From assembly GCF_000204055.1 (NCBI RefSeq), contig NW_006768766.1, forward strand, positions 1,086,706 through 1,150,705: a stretch of 64,000 bases of DNA. Direction: 5' to 3'. A program made the translations under genes and the position numbers. The notes under the pieces are model-generated. The model worked only from the letters and a program-made list of their open reading frames with translations. It was not told where the DNA came from and did not search any database. Below, piece by piece: positions 21,591-33,486 of this stretch (position 1 is the stretch's first letter; the number at the start of each line of letters is the position of its first letter). The stretch comes from Melampsora larici-populina 98AG31 (lineage: Eukaryota; Basidiomycota; Pucciniomycetes; Pucciniales; Melampsoraceae).

Positions 21591-23597
21591 TTAAGAAAGT
21601 TCATTCATCACTTCATCTAAAGCTTCAATTGATTTTCTACAATCTTCAAATGTATTATAAAGAGCTACCGGTGAAAACCTTAAAACATCAGGTTCTCTTT
21701 CATCTGAAAGAATCCCTTTTTCGATCAACTTTCGATGAACTTCATTCATTAAACCTTTACCAATAGGTAAAAAGATTAAAGAAAGTTGAGATCCTCTAGC
21801 TTTAGGATCCGAAGGAGTGATAATCGAAAACTTTGGTTGATTTGAAATCGAAGAAGCGGAAGTCAAATCTTGATACGTTTTTAATCCTTTTAATCCGATT
21901 TCTAAATAACTTGTTAATTCTTCGGATCTACTTCTTAGTGATTTAAATCCTCCAGGATAAATTGAAAATAATTGGAATGAAGAATATAAATTGATTAGTG
22001 AAAAGATCGATGGATTGGAATGAACGAATTGATTGGCTCCTTTGATCGGTTCAAATCTTTCAGGCATCTTGAATCTAGTTTCTGGATTATGTCCAAACCA
22101 ACCTGCAAGACTATTAAAAAAATCGAAAAAAATAATAATAATCAGAAATCAGAATCGAATCTTAAAACAAAAAAAAAAGAATGAAAAAAATCGGAAGAAC
22201 AAACAAACCGAGGTCTACCATTTAATCCATCTGGTTGAGAAGTCCATTTCTCATGAACAAAAAACCCAGCAATCGCACCCGGTCCAGCATTCAAATATTT
22301 ATAAGAACACCAAACCGCAAAATCGACTTGAGAAGAATGCAAGTCTAAGACTACATTTCCAATCGCATGTGCCAAATCCCATCCGACTATACAACCTTGT
22401 TGATGTGCTGCTGATGTGATTTGTTGGATTGGAAAAGCTTGACCTGTGTAGTATTGAACACCTGGTAAGAGAACTAGAGCGATGCTGGGTCCTTCTTCTG
22501 TGGTGAGTTTTTTTTAAAAAGGTTGGGAAATGTTCAAGAATTTCAGCAACGGATCATGGTTTTGCGGATGAAGTAGAGTTGAACTCAACTGGTGATTGTG
22601 GAAAGAATATCTTCGGTTCTTAGATGGTATTCTCCTTCTCGTGGAGATAAAAAGACAAGAGACTCGGAAGGATCAAAACCATGCATTTCAACTTGACTTG
22701 TCAATGCATACTAATAGAAAAGAGTCCATCAAATCATCATCAGAATGTCTTTTTTTTCTTATAATGTGATGGGGTTTGTTGCGTACTGTATCGGATGGAA
22801 AAGCTCTGGCTTCTAAAAGGATCTTGTACCGTTCTTTGGTAGGTCGATAAAATGTAATCATGAGCATATGTAGATTTGTAGTTAAAGAACCATTTACAGC
22901 TACTTCAGAAGTAGATGAAGCACCTATCACACAATCACATAAACCCCCGAAATAATCGCATCAGTCTCAAACGAAAAAAACCATCTTTCGGGTTTTGATG
23001 GGTTGAGGTTTTATAAGAAATACACAGACCAACTAAAGAAGCCAAAGTAGGTAAACACAAATCCGCAAAATCAGCCCAGTTCCTACCCAAAGGATGATCA
23101 AAATGACCATTCACAGCCCTTAAATCGAACCAAAACATTCACACATAAGTATCTAGAACGATGATTATGCTTAAGTAGGAATGGAAAACGAACCGTTCAG
23201 CCCAAACATCCATTTCTTCTAAAACCATTTCTGCAGCTCTACGTGGTTGAAGTCCAAGTGAATTTCCACAAAGGTAAACACATGCATCGGTTTCTTCATC
23301 GTCAATAGAAGTAGGAGCTGTTGAAGAACTATGATCTAATGCCCCCCCCCAAAAAAAAGAATAAGTCAAGCTTGTTCGATGAGTTTTGGTTTTGAAATCG
23401 TATTTACCAGTGATCGAACTTGAAGTTGAATTGATAGCTGATTTCTTTGGTAATCTAAATTCAGATCTTAATCCACCTGGTAAAGCTACATTATCCATGT
23501 ATCTTGTAAAGTTTGGATCGGTTAATGATAAACATGCTGATGCTGATAAACGTCTTGCCCAAGTTGATTTTTGATTTGAGATTGAATTGGATGACAT
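21591..23597 (-). CDS. BNA5: Kynureninase
   Basis: Exons (minus strand) 23408-23597, 23194-23335, 23030-23118, 22787-22923, 22590-22710, 22209-22497, 21591-22110; 495 aa with consistent phases. The enzyme is PLP-dependent and cleaves kynurenine or 3-hydroxykynurenine to anthranilate or 3-hydroxyanthranilate plus alanine, in the cytosolic NAD synthesis route from tryptophan. Visible signatures are [11 protein letters not shown] near residue 95, [30 protein letters not shown], and the PLP lysine in [11 protein letters not shown]. Length is close to other fungal enzymes (about 450-500). The Met at 23597 is chosen over an upstream in-frame one because conserved sequence begins only afterwards. 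Confidence 0.95.
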
Positions 23598-24325
23598 TTT
23601 GTTGAGTGGTTTGGTTGAGAATGAGAAGTTGAGAATGAGAATGATGAGAAGTTGAGAAGTTTGATAAGTTTCAAAACTCTGTAATAAGCAATACACTTAT
23701 CAGGTTCAACTGTTTCATTTCTCAACAAGTTACTTCAATCAATAATTACTCAATTCCAGTATTGGTAGAATTGTTCAGCATACCTCATCCCATTAAGTTA
23801 CTTCCAAAGTCCATCTCTTAGGGCCCGTTTGGTAGCCCTTTTTTTACCGCTGTATTTCTACAAACGCTGTAAAATAATCGGTTTTCAAATTTGGCCGTCT
23901 GGTAGCCCAAATTTCAAGATTATCGTAATGTATTAATTGAACGATAATCTCGAAATACTATGGTAATTTCATAATGCCCGTTTTCGGCATTATTTAATCC
24001 ATAATCTGATTTCATTCCGTACGTGAGAAGGGAACTTGTCGAAAATTCACCCTTCTCTGTACCTCACTCTACCCTTCACCTCGTTTTCCCTTCGACTCCA
24101 ACTCACCTCATTTCCTTTTTTTTGATCACCTTCTTCTTTTTTTGGTCTTCGTTTGACTTCCTCCAAATCCCATTCGACTCAATTCTTTTTTTATTCAACT
24201 TTCTTCTTCGTTCGACTTCCTTTCAAACTTTTCCAAATCCAATCAACTCGATTCTTCTTAATTCTTCTTACTTCTTCTTACTTCTTCGATTGACTTCCTC
24301 ATTCCACTCGAACCGAATCAACAAC

Positions 24326-25924
24326 ATGCCAAAAGCTAAACCCGACAAAGTCGACGAAGCTGATGACGAAGCCAACGAATCTCCCAATTGGACTCACGCA
24401 AAGAGCCGAGCCTTGATCAACTCCCTCATCCTTCAAAAACTTGCTGGAAAGAAAGCCGCTACTGGATTCAAAAAGGAAGCTTGGACTGCGGTAGTCAAAG
24501 AATTTAATGATACCTTCAAGTGTAAACTCAAGAAACCACAGCTCAAGAACCATCTTCAAACGGTCAGTTTCTCATTTAATCAATTTCTTTCTCTTAAAAC
24601 TATGCTGACCGATCATCAACCTTGTAATACTTAGGTTAAGTCCCAATACGCCATAGTCCATGCGTTGAGAGGAGCTTCAGGCGCTGGTTGGAACGAGGAA
24701 ACTCAGATGGTAACTGCTCAGCCAGGGTTTTGGCCCGATTATTGCAGTGTAAGTTCTTACATGCTCAATGGTCAATATATATTCATACTGACTGCTGACA
24801 ACTTTCAAAATCTGTAGAAACATAAAGGTGCTTCTGCCTATGAGAAGAAGCCCTTCCCGCTCTACGACCTCATGAACGAACTCTTCGGTGATGTCAACGC
24901 CACCGCCAATGGGATTATAGGAACTCAAACTGCGAATAGACCAATCACTAACCAAGCTATCAGTCCACCTGATGATGAGCTACCTTCTGACGATCCACCT
25001 GAAATCGATCTCATGGCTGAAAAGGAACCGGTCGCTAAGCCACCTGCCGTCGATCCCAAACCTGTCAATAAGCCACCTGCCGTCGATCCCAAACCTGCTG
25101 GAAAGGAACCTGTCAAAAAGCGACCTGTTGAAACTCGGACCGAGCTATCTGATGATGATGACGATGAAGCTTATCGTCTTCCTCCACCATTAAAGAGGCA
25201 GGGTAGGTTTTTTTAATATATTTGTATTGATCTTGTAACTAAGCTATGTCTTATTTACCTTTTGGATTTAGGCTTAGACGACACTCGCCATTACAGTGAC
25301 CACTCGGGTGACACTTCAGATGAAAGTATCACTCAAACTGCGACTCCGGCGACTCCAAAACCTCGTGCTTACAACAAGAAGCCGGCTCCTTGAGTTAGAC
25401 CAAACACCAAGGCCAAGCTTGCAAGTTCTTTGGACAATTCAGCTGAATTGCTCAAGAATCAAGCGGCTGAAGCCCTCGATCGCGATAGGGTACGATCAAA
25501 GGCTATCGCTGATCACGATGCTGCCAAGGAGTCGATGTTGATCACTGCTGCTCGATTGGATCGAGAATCTCAATCCTATCGATTCACCACCATCCCTTCT
25601 CAAGCGGAAGCGATGGAGATCTTCAACAAGGGCTGGAAGGACCACTTTTACGATAATCCCAAAGCTGCCACTGAAGCTATCCTTCTTTTCGAGCACGAGG
25701 ACAAATGTCGAACATTCATCAATTCCGATGTCGAGTTGAGATGGAGCTGGCTCGCCCTGAGCCTTGGGTATGATGTTGTCAATGAAAAAGAAAAGGGAAA
25801 GGGAAAAGAGAAGAGAAAAGAAAAGGGAAATGAAGACGAACAAGAGGATGAAAATGATCAAGAGAATGAAAATGAAAATGATCAAGAGAATGAAAATGAT
25901 CAAGAGAATGAAGGAAATGAATGA
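24326..25924 (+). pseudogene. Harbinger Myb/SANT-like DNA-binding partner, interrupted by TGA
   Basis: Exons 24326-24562, 24635-24748, 24818-25202, 25272-25924, with an in-frame TGA at 25391-25393. Ending there gives 285 aa; the frame continues to 25924 with protein-like sequence (E-A-L-D-R-D-R, then F-N-K-G-W-K-D-H-F-Y). The N-terminal 150 residues resemble the Myb/SANT-like domain of transposon partners: W-T-x(n)-L-I-N-S-L, F-K-K-E-A-W-T-A-V, Q-L-K-N-H-L-Q-T, then W-N-E-E-T-Q-M-V. A P-P-A-V-D-P-K-P direct repeat and an acidic D/E tract follow. The far C-terminus is a Glu/Asn/Asp-rich repeat. In active elements this protein binds the transposon ends and brings in the transposase. The stop is consistent with CGA to TGA. 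Confidence 0.75.
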
Positions 25925-26140
25925 TGGTTTTCATTTATTAGGATTAAATCCAATTTTTATTTTATATTACTTTATCAAATTACAATTATATGTTGTTGCT
26001 TTACATTAGTATAAGAATTGTATGTACAAAATGTCCTACTGGTTAAATACTTGATCCAAATGAAATATGAGATGTTAAAGTTTTTGTTTAAAAATAAAGG
26101 ATACTTTCTATACTATTTGATGAGCTCTGAGTTTGAGTTT

Positions 26141-27453
26141 TTAGCCTCGATAGCGAGGATGAGCAATGTAAGCCTGCCACATGTCCATAGCAATTTGATC
26201 TCGAGCATCAGCAGCCTGTGTTTGAAGATGAGTTGAAGCCACCTGATAGACAGCCGCTGGTTCATTCTGCCAGCCTTCATCTTCATCGCCATCATTACCC
26301 TCCATGAAGGCATCCCCGCCACCTTTCCTAACAATTATGTTGTGTAAAGTACACATTGCTATCACTAATCTTGCTTGAAACTCAATTGTGAACGAGTGCA
26401 TACTCGTGAGCATTTCGAATCTTTTTTTAATGACCCCAAATATTCTTTCGATTGCGTTTCGAAGACTGGAGTGACGTAGATTAAAAAGTTCTTTATAATC
26501 TTTGGGCCCAGCATTACCTTGGGCCCATTCCTTCAGATGATATCGAGTTCCACGATAGGGAGCTAAGAATCCTGGCTCATTGGCATAGCCTGTGTCGACA
26601 AGATAGAATTTGTCTTTAAAGGCATGAATATCAGCATCGGTACAAAAACAAAATGAGTGAGAGATTACATACTCGGTGGAACTACAAATCTCCCTTGCTG
26701 CCGAGCTACCTCCAGTACTTTGGCATCACAAGCGGATCCTTTGAAACCGGCGAGGACAAAGGAGAACATTAGGTTGAATGAGCAACCTGCTAATACATTC
26801 TGGCTTATGTAGCCTTTTCGATTACGCCACAGGTCTTGATCGGAAGTTTTAACGACAGCCTGTATGTGAGTGCCATCGATGGCACCGATACAATCCTTAA
26901 AAAAAGGATACCTCTTTGAATCATTGAGGATTTCGGGTGGGCATGGTGTTTGGGGACCAGGTTGTTTGATGAACTGGTCTGAGACCTTCTCTAGTGCTTC
27001 CGTTACTTTGTGAAAGTAGCGGCTGATGGTTTCTTTCGAATGCTGGAATCTTTCAGCGGCCATTCGATTCGAAGCGTGGTTTCCGATGATGTAAAGAAAC
27101 ATCATCACTTGCTCTCGAGTATCGATGTGTTTCAAAGGCATGAGATACACATCCAGAATGTCCATCAACGAGAGGAAGGTTGTCTTGTCCATGCGACAGA
27201 CTTCTTGAAATCTGACCGGACTACCCTCAAACACTTCTCTAGCATACTCATTACCTCTGAGTCGAGAGGTACGGCAGGGGATGTTGGGAGCTAGTGCTGC
27301 GGTGAGAACTTCTCGAGCAGCAATGATATTATGTTCTAATTCGGCTCGGAGAGCATCTTCTCTTTCGGTTGATCCAAAAAGGTCGTCAGTTCGAATGCTC
27401 AGCATCGAATCCAGACTGTCGATAGACGCTGTTGGAGAGAGGTAATCTGACAT
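26141..27453 (-). CDS. PIF/Harbinger DDE transposase
   Basis: Exons 26673-27453 and 26141-26613 (minus), joined in phase across a 59 nt intron; 417 aa. DDE motifs are visible: the first Asp in G-A-I-D-G-T-H-I, the second in G-S-A-C-D-A-K-V, a D-T-G-Y-A-N-E-P-G-F-L block, and the Glu in R-N-A-I-E-R-I-F-G-V-I-K-K-R-F. An N-terminal helical region (E-R-F-Q-H-S-K-E-T-I-S-R-Y-F) precedes them, as is usual. No internal stop or frameshift is seen, so this may be an active enzyme. It is convergent with the Myb-like partner; the 3' ends are about 215 bp apart. Confidence 0.9.
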
Positions 27454-27922
27454 GGATGATGGCGATGTACAGCTGTATGTACAAAGTTTGGATGATTTGG
27501 GTTTGATTTTACCAAACGCTATACAGCTGTAAACGTTACAATAATCTTGTACTACATTTCAAAATGGTTTTCAGCCATTACTGTAATTTTAGGGCAATAA
27601 TGTATTACAGTTTTATGGTAGTGTACGCAAGAATTATTATTTTTCGACATTTCTCATCAGTCTACAATTACAATGTACTATAAACCATCTTCTTGTGTAT
27701 GAAGAAAGTATCATTGATATAGATCAATTGAGCTTCAAATTAACAAATTGAAACAAGAATAAAAGAACCTCTAGAAATCAAGATCAAAATTGGATGACTA
27801 CATAAAGAACTGTTTTTTTTTCTGAGTTGCATTGTTCAAATTGCAATGACACAAAAAGCTTGAGATATGATATATAAATACTGGATTTGTGAGTGATCCA
27901 GAGAAAATAAAATAAAATAAAT

Positions 27923-28678
27923 CTAATTGTAATCACAAGCAGTACTATCACATTCTGAATTTACAAAAAAAATTAAAAAAATTGATAAGAAAAGAAATAT
28001 TCAAAATAAGTCAATACAAAACAACCAAGAAGTTAAACATCATTTCAATAAATCGTAAATCAATATCTGGAGATAAGTAAGGTTACTTACGTATAAGTTT
28101 TTCAAAGTCTTTACAAGTATAAATTCCACGTTGACCATCAATACAAGCTAAAAAAATCAACAAAAAAAGAGACAATGAATTTGTAAGTAAGAATCTAATA
28201 TCATCTTAATTCGAAAAAAAATCCAAGGTAAGAAAAGTTTACATTTCGTATTTAAATCGTAATAAAAACATTTAGTTTTAAGTTGAGTTTTAGATTTTGA
28301 AGTACAATCAATTCCAGTACCATAATCAGTAGTAACTAAAACCAAAAAAAAATCAATCAAAAAGCATCGGGTTACAAAAAGATTAAAAGAAAATAGAAAA
28401 AAAGAAGCTGACCATTTTGAGTACCATAAGTATTACTACAAACTGAACAATGAAGTCCATTACAACCTACCAAAAAAAATAATCAATCCGAGTGTCTCTG
28501 TTTTGTTTGTTTTTGTGTTGATTAACTTACTACCAGTATGACCTAATTGACCACCAATCGAATTCATATTAGGTTTCCAAGTCCATGTAGAACAAGTATC
28601 CCAACTAGAAATCGATACTGAGATCAAACTTGTTATAAGAAATACGATAAAGAGTGTAGGAAGACTTAAGTTATTCAT
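27923..28678 (-). CDS. Small secreted cysteine-rich protein, tandem paralogue 1
   Basis: Exons (minus) 28531-28678, 28413-28466, 28243-28335, 28091-28147, 27923-27954; 127 aa, phases consistent. Signal peptide about residues 1-24 (L-P-T-L-F-I-V-F-L-I-T-S-L-I). The mature part starts near S-W-D-T-C-S-T-W-T-W-K-P and has ten cysteines including C-N-G-L-H-C-S-V-C and a terminal C-D-S-T-A-C-D-Y-N. I know no domain for it. Size, secretion signal and even cysteine number fit a rust candidate effector or cell-wall protein. The paralogue at 29944-30614 shares exon 1 length (148 nt) and the last two exons (57 and 32 nt), but has one intron fewer. TATA-like box at 28757-28764. Confidence 0.75.
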
Positions 28679-28756
28679 AGTTTTGATTGATATTGATGAT
28701 GATGAGATGGAAAGCCTTTAAGGAGTGGAACTTCCGAAAATAATCTTACAAGGAAG

Positions 28757-28764
28757 TATATATA
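28757..28764 (-). promoter_or_regulatory. TATA-like box of the cysteine-rich gene 1
   Basis: TATATATA lies about 80 bp upstream of the start at 28678. Position and sequence fit a core promoter element; its use is inferred. The rest of 28679-29105 shows no gene. Confidence 0.4.
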
Positions 28765-29105
28765 GGAATTCTTCAAATAGGCTGACTATATCAAGTCTTG
28801 ATCTATTGCGTCAATTCAATGAATGCCCACTCTCATACATACTTCAAGAAGAAGGTTTCAGAAACATTCAGAGATCTTAAGATTTTTTGTTGTCACTTCA
28901 TTCAGATTCAAGTTGATGCTTCATGTACGGATCACGTTTTTCAAGAAAAGTGTGATCAGAAAGTCATAATGAGAAAACATATCAGCCTGATTTGAAGATT
29001 TGCCGGGTTTGTGAACCTGAGGATTTTTTTTTATGATTGATTAGTGGAGATGCAGTTGGCGCGGTTAGATGAGCCCGGTGGGGTCAAGGCTTGGCAAGGA
29101 TCAAT

Positions 29106-29478
29106 AGGGATTGGGCGAAGTGAAGTTTTGTAAAATTGCATTTTAGAGTATTTTCACGTATCTTCAATTCAATAGAACTGGACAGCTACTCCCAAATTAA
29201 TCAAAAGGGAGAATTTTCAATACAATCAAAGCAGACAACCATCCACAAGTCCTGTAACTCCACATTATTTTTTTGCTTTTGATTTGATCTAAAATTTGTG
29301 GTTGTGTGTTCCACTAACCCGTCCTAAATACATGTGATATTCTTTGATCTGACATATTTTCAGGTCAACTCCATTTGAAAGCCTTATCTGTTTATAGATA
29401 TTCGCGGTGGATCTGCCAGGCCCTTTGTTGAAGTTGCAGTCAAATCGAGTTTTACAAACTTCACTTCGCCCAATCCCT
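29106..29478. mobile_element. Short TIR MITE between the cysteine-rich paralogues
   Basis: The 373 bp element has inverted ends AGGGATTGGGCGAAGTGAAG of about 30 bp (29106-29135 and 29449-29478) and a 3-bp target duplication AAT (29103-29105 and 29479-29481). No ORF. Superfamily unknown; a 3-bp duplication is compatible with Harbinger- or CACTA-related MITEs. The remaining interval 29482-29943 has no gene. Confidence 0.7.
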
Positions 29479-29943
29479 AATGTAAGAAGGGCTGGTTGCA
29501 TGAAGACCATAAGATCATCCACTTACTGCAGGTGACCAATTCATGTATGTACCCCACTTTCGAAATTACCCTACCAGTCTGGTTTCAAAATATGCGACCA
29601 ACACAAAAGATCTAAGGGATATTCATAATCACTCCTAAAATGTTTTTTCAATTCCGATTTGGTAGTATAAGTCCGGGTAGGAAAAGTTCATACGTATACA
29701 AAAAAGATAAGATTGAAGAATAACAAAAGGATCCAATGTACTAAGAATACTTGAGATTTCTTTATGGAAGAAAGCAAGTGTATTTACAATGATGGAGACT
29801 GTTATAAGAGTTATGAATTCAGTTTCGAAGGGAAATGATACTTCCTTGATACTCGAACAGGTGATTTACCTTTTACATATTGGATCTGATTCTTTCTATC
29901 TTCAGAAACTGGTTTTGATCCTAGATCCTTGATAGATAAAAAA

Positions 29944-30614
29944 CTAATTGTAATCACAAGCAGTAGCATCACATTCTGATAAAAGTCAAAATGATAACAA
30001 ATTCAAAACAACCATTAGATGAGTTTCAAATGATTTGGATAAACTTAATGAATTGATAGATCTATTAAGTTGAAGAGGTTTTGGTACTTACGCATAAGTT
30101 TTTCAAAGCCTTGACAAGTGTATTGTTTACTTTGACCATCAATGCAAGCTGAGAAGAAAAAAAGAAAAAGAAAAGATAAAAAAGTAAGAAAAAAAAAGGT
30201 TCTTCATAAGATATCTTGGAAATGCATAACTTTTTTGATTTAAAAAAAATATAGACTTACTTTGGGCTTTGGTATCATAAGTAAAACATTGAATACTAGC
30301 TTGAGTTTTACCTTCTGAAATACAATTATCACCAGTACCATAAGTACTATTACTACTACAAACTGGACAATAACGTCCATTACAATCTACAACATATATC
30401 AAAATGATTTAATCAATTAGAATCAGTAATTATATAAGTTATATTTTTTCATTGCATGTAACTTACTACCAGCATGACTTGATTTCCCATTGACTGTATT
30501 CTTGTTAGGTTTCCAAGTCCATGTAGAACATGTATTCCAATCAGAAACGATGACTTGAATCAAACTTGTGGCAAGGATTACGAGAAAGAGTATAGGAAGA
30601 TTCATGTTTTTCAT
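29944..30614 (-). CDS. Small secreted cysteine-rich protein, tandem paralogue 2
   Basis: Exons (minus) 30467-30614, 30261-30386, 30092-30148, 29944-29975; 120 aa. Signal peptide about residues 1-24 (L-P-I-L-F-L-V-I-L-A-T-S-L). The mature protein begins near D-W-N-T-C-S-T-W-T-W-K-P. It keeps the paralogue's cysteine pattern, with C-N-G-R-Y-C-P-V-C, T-C-I-D-G-Q, Y-T-C-Q-G-F-E-K-L and terminal C-D-A-T-A-C-D-Y-N. The middle exon is continuous across the place where paralogue 1 has an intron (after N-T-Y-G-T-Q-N in the paralogue). Function is unknown; a secreted host-interaction or wall role is inferred only from architecture. TATA-like box at 30701-30708. Confidence 0.75.
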
Positions 30615-30700
30615 TATGATAAAGTTGATTTGATTTTTTTGATTTAAATGATGATGGTTAGTTAGAAGGAGGAGCGAGCAGAAGACAGGAAGCTGGTCTC

Positions 30701-30708
30701 TTTATATA
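30701..30708 (-). promoter_or_regulatory. TATA-like box of the cysteine-rich gene 2
   Basis: TATATAAA on the minus strand, about 90 bp upstream of the start at 30614, at the same relative place as in paralogue 1. Upstream, near 31030, a GGCGCGGT(A/T)(A/G)GATGAG motif is shared with the region upstream of paralogue 1 (about 29055), so the tandem duplication probably includes some promoter. The remainder to 31409 has no gene. Confidence 0.4.
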
Positions 30709-31409
30709 GAACGGATTCGGGTTTTTTTTCGGTAGGGTAAAATGATTTTACGACTATCAAATTCTAAACGAATCAAGACCTTTTCCAAATGAAATACAAG
30801 ATTTGTATACGTCAGAAGGAAGATGATAGAATTTCTTAGAAACCCTTTTCCATCACTTTATCCAAAATGTGGATTTCTTCTTTGATATATCAAGTTTTTA
30901 AAAACAGGGTGATGAACTCCACGGTGCCAATTTTGAACTTCTTAAACATGTTATCCTTTCTTGCCTCGCCGGTAAAAGTAAGAAAAGTTTTGGAGATTGC
31001 TAGATTGGTACATTGTGGTTGAGATACAGATGGCGCGGTAGGATGAGGTGTAGACTTTATGCTTGCTGAAGCGTGGAGATGATCAATCTCAGACCGCGTG
31101 GAGATGTTCCGACCTTTTGCACCCTACTCTCGAAATATGTTGCGCCTGCCAGGCTGGGTTCGACATGCGACGTCAAAAAGATCAACGAGCAAGATGATAA
31201 AGTCGCTACTCAATGTTTTTTTTCAATGCAAACATGTAGTATACGTATGGATAAGAAAAAGTCATACAACAAAAATGATTATTGAAAAGAGGAACAAGAG
31301 CAGAGAAAAAGACTTGAAATCTCTCCAAGAAAGAGAGAGTAAGAGTACAAGGATGTTGGATACAAGTTCAAGAGGCGATAGATATAAATGAGTTTTTTTT
31401 TCAGTTTGA

Positions 31410-32294
31410 TCATACCTTACAAGTACATTTCCCTTGACCACGAACAGGCGCTTTACCTTTACCGATCGATTCATTATCAATTTCGAATCTAGGTATCATT
31501 GATGTATGATTCATTGATTTCTTTTTGGTTTTTCGAGGTTTAATTTTGGTTGAACTACTTGAAGCGATTGCGTTTGCATCATTTCCGTAACTTCTATCAC
31601 TAAGATCTACTGGTGGTTTGCTTTTGATGACTCTATTTTTCAAACAAAATGTCCAAGTTAAATATGGTGATCTCTTTTTTGATAGGCAGGTCGATGTTGG
31701 CTTACTTTTTAGGTGGTATAGAACTGGTTAGTTGAAAATGTGGTGGACCATTACAAGTAACCTGGATATCCCTGATAAACCAAAAAAACAATTCAAGATC
31801 AGTTTCATAAAACGAGACAATGATAATTAAAAGAGACTGACTTTTTAGTGGGATCTACAGAGACGATATCTCCTCTAAAGTTACACATTCTAGCATCAAA
31901 TGAACCAGGTAAACATCCAGTTGGACCTGAAATCAAAATCGGACGTCTGAAAGCAGGTACGATTTGTCCAAAACTATTGACAATCCTTCCAGTGGTGGTT
32001 TGCATGGGTTCTAAGTATTGGATCTTATCACCGTTGGGTGTAGTCTGTTAAAAATGATCATCAGTCAGTGTTTAGATACGATGAGCTTACGGGGAAGTTG
32101 GGGTAATCGACACATTTGGAGAGAAAGAAAACTTTATTCACTTGTTCGACCATATTGAAGAGTCCATCGACCGGTACTGATTCGACGACTCGCATGCCTG
32201 TTGAAGGTTGCCTTATGACGGTTGAAGTTTGTCTTATGCCTTGTGGGGATCGCCTTATGCCGGGTGGGAGTTGTCTTCTTGATGCTACTGGCAT
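31410..32294 (-). CDS. Unrecognised four-exon gene
   Basis: Exons (minus) 32091-32294, 31842-32044, 31706-31771, 31410-31632; 231 aa, phases consistent, all GT-AG. I do not recognise the family. The N-terminus carries a run of short R-Q/R-x-P-x-G-I-R-type repeats (P-P-G-I-R-R-S-P-Q-G-I-R). Then comes a region with scattered cysteines (C-N-F-R-G-D-I-V-S-V-D, V-T-C-N-G-P-P-H-F). The end is Lys-rich, with K-P-R-K-T-K-K-K resembling a nuclear localisation signal, and finishes K-C-T-C-K-V. No signal peptide. The last codons overlap a possible donor (GTATGA), so the gene could extend further. Confidence 0.5.
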
Positions 32295-33486
32295 TTTGAT
32301 TCTATGTGCTTGGTAATAGGTGAATGTGCTTGACTGAAATGATTTTGAAGTTGAACGAAGTTGATTGAAAGCTGAAGGAAGTGGTATGTTCTTTAGGATG
32401 AGTTGGAAATAAATTTATCTGTTTTCTTGATCGAGGCTTGAAAGATTTCTTTTTGTTATGTGAAAACAAATAGAAACTCGGATTTGGATATTGGATTGCT
32501 ATTAAAAGGCGAACCAGGCCAGTATGAACTTCACATCCCAAAACGAGAAGTTGGTGTTCGTTCAGATATGGTAGTCAGACTTGAGAAGTGTATCGATGGC
32601 CCAGCTTAGATTTAAAAGTCAAAGAAAAGGTATCGATCAGCCAACTCCTTTTGACCCTTATTGCAGTGATTGGTGATAATTGTCGAATGTACCCTCCCAA
32701 TTATCATTTTCACCAATTTATTATACCAAGAAATAGCAACCATCGAATATCTTGGATTCACTCGGGTTTATCGACATGTTTATCTTGCCGAGATTAGACC
32801 TTGCCATTGGTCTTAGTCCCAGCAATCACGTCGACCTGAAATTCTACACTCAGGCTCAGCTACGTCTACATAGCTGATGGAGCCTCCCTTACTTCAACTT
32901 TAATTGCCACGATGGTTGGCTGGAGAGGAATTAAATCCAAAAGAGTCAAGTTGCTTCAAATTCTTCCACCAGACCCTATGCCTGCATTACCATACAGCCA
33001 AGCATTTCCAAATTGATATGGTCACATACTTTCGTTTGCTTTCCGTTGCCTATGCATAGCAGGTAACAATCGATGCAAAGTGTGAGACAACCGTATTAAA
33101 AGACAGACTTGCGACTGTGGACTTACCAGAGAAGCTTAAGTGAGTGGCTCATAGAAGGTCATAGAGGTGAAAACTTCAAGCAACACGAGATGAGTTGCAA
33201 TCTGCTTTGGATAGAGACGACGAATATTTTGTACAACTTGTTTGACGTGAAATGTGCTCGTAGTATTTCACAAAGCCTGTAGAAATGCTCAGCGTGATAA
33301 TAGACAAACTATGTGGTCAACTGAACAAAAACTTGAATCCAGCGTTGAACACAGCTTTTTTTACAATTTGCTTGCAAGTCCTCCCCACGACGCACACGCA
33401 ATGAAGTGATTGCTTGCATGGTGGCACTGGCCTACATCAAACGCTTGAATCTCAGCCTAAGTACGTTTGCACTCAACACATTCTGA
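32295..33486. other. No supported gene
   Basis: Several short ORFs without domain features. Part may be the 5' region of the open stretch at 33487-33852. Confidence 0.4.

Larger units (their letters stand above)
23821..27640. mobile_element. PIF/Harbinger DNA transposon
   Basis: The element carries the two characteristic genes of this superfamily in convergent orientation: a Myb/SANT-like protein (+) and a DDE transposase (-). The left end is probably at 23821 (TTA followed by GGGCCCGTTTGGTAGCCC), with degenerate copies of the same motif at 23868 and 23902. The right end is not resolved. TTACCAAACGC at about 27518 resembles the left motif and the similarity of subterminal sequence continues to about 27640, but no clean inverse of the left terminus is visible. 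The transposase looks intact; the partner has a stop. Confidence 0.7.

Noticed and set aside
25496..25903. Antisense ORF rich in Ile/Phe opposite the Myb partner C-terminus
   Set aside because: Complement of the Glu/Asn/Asp-rich repeat (GAAAATGATCAA units); not a membrane protein.
29106..29478. Regulatory inverted repeat shared by the cysteine-rich genes
   Set aside because: The borders have a 3-bp target duplication, so it is better explained as a MITE insertion between the paralogues.
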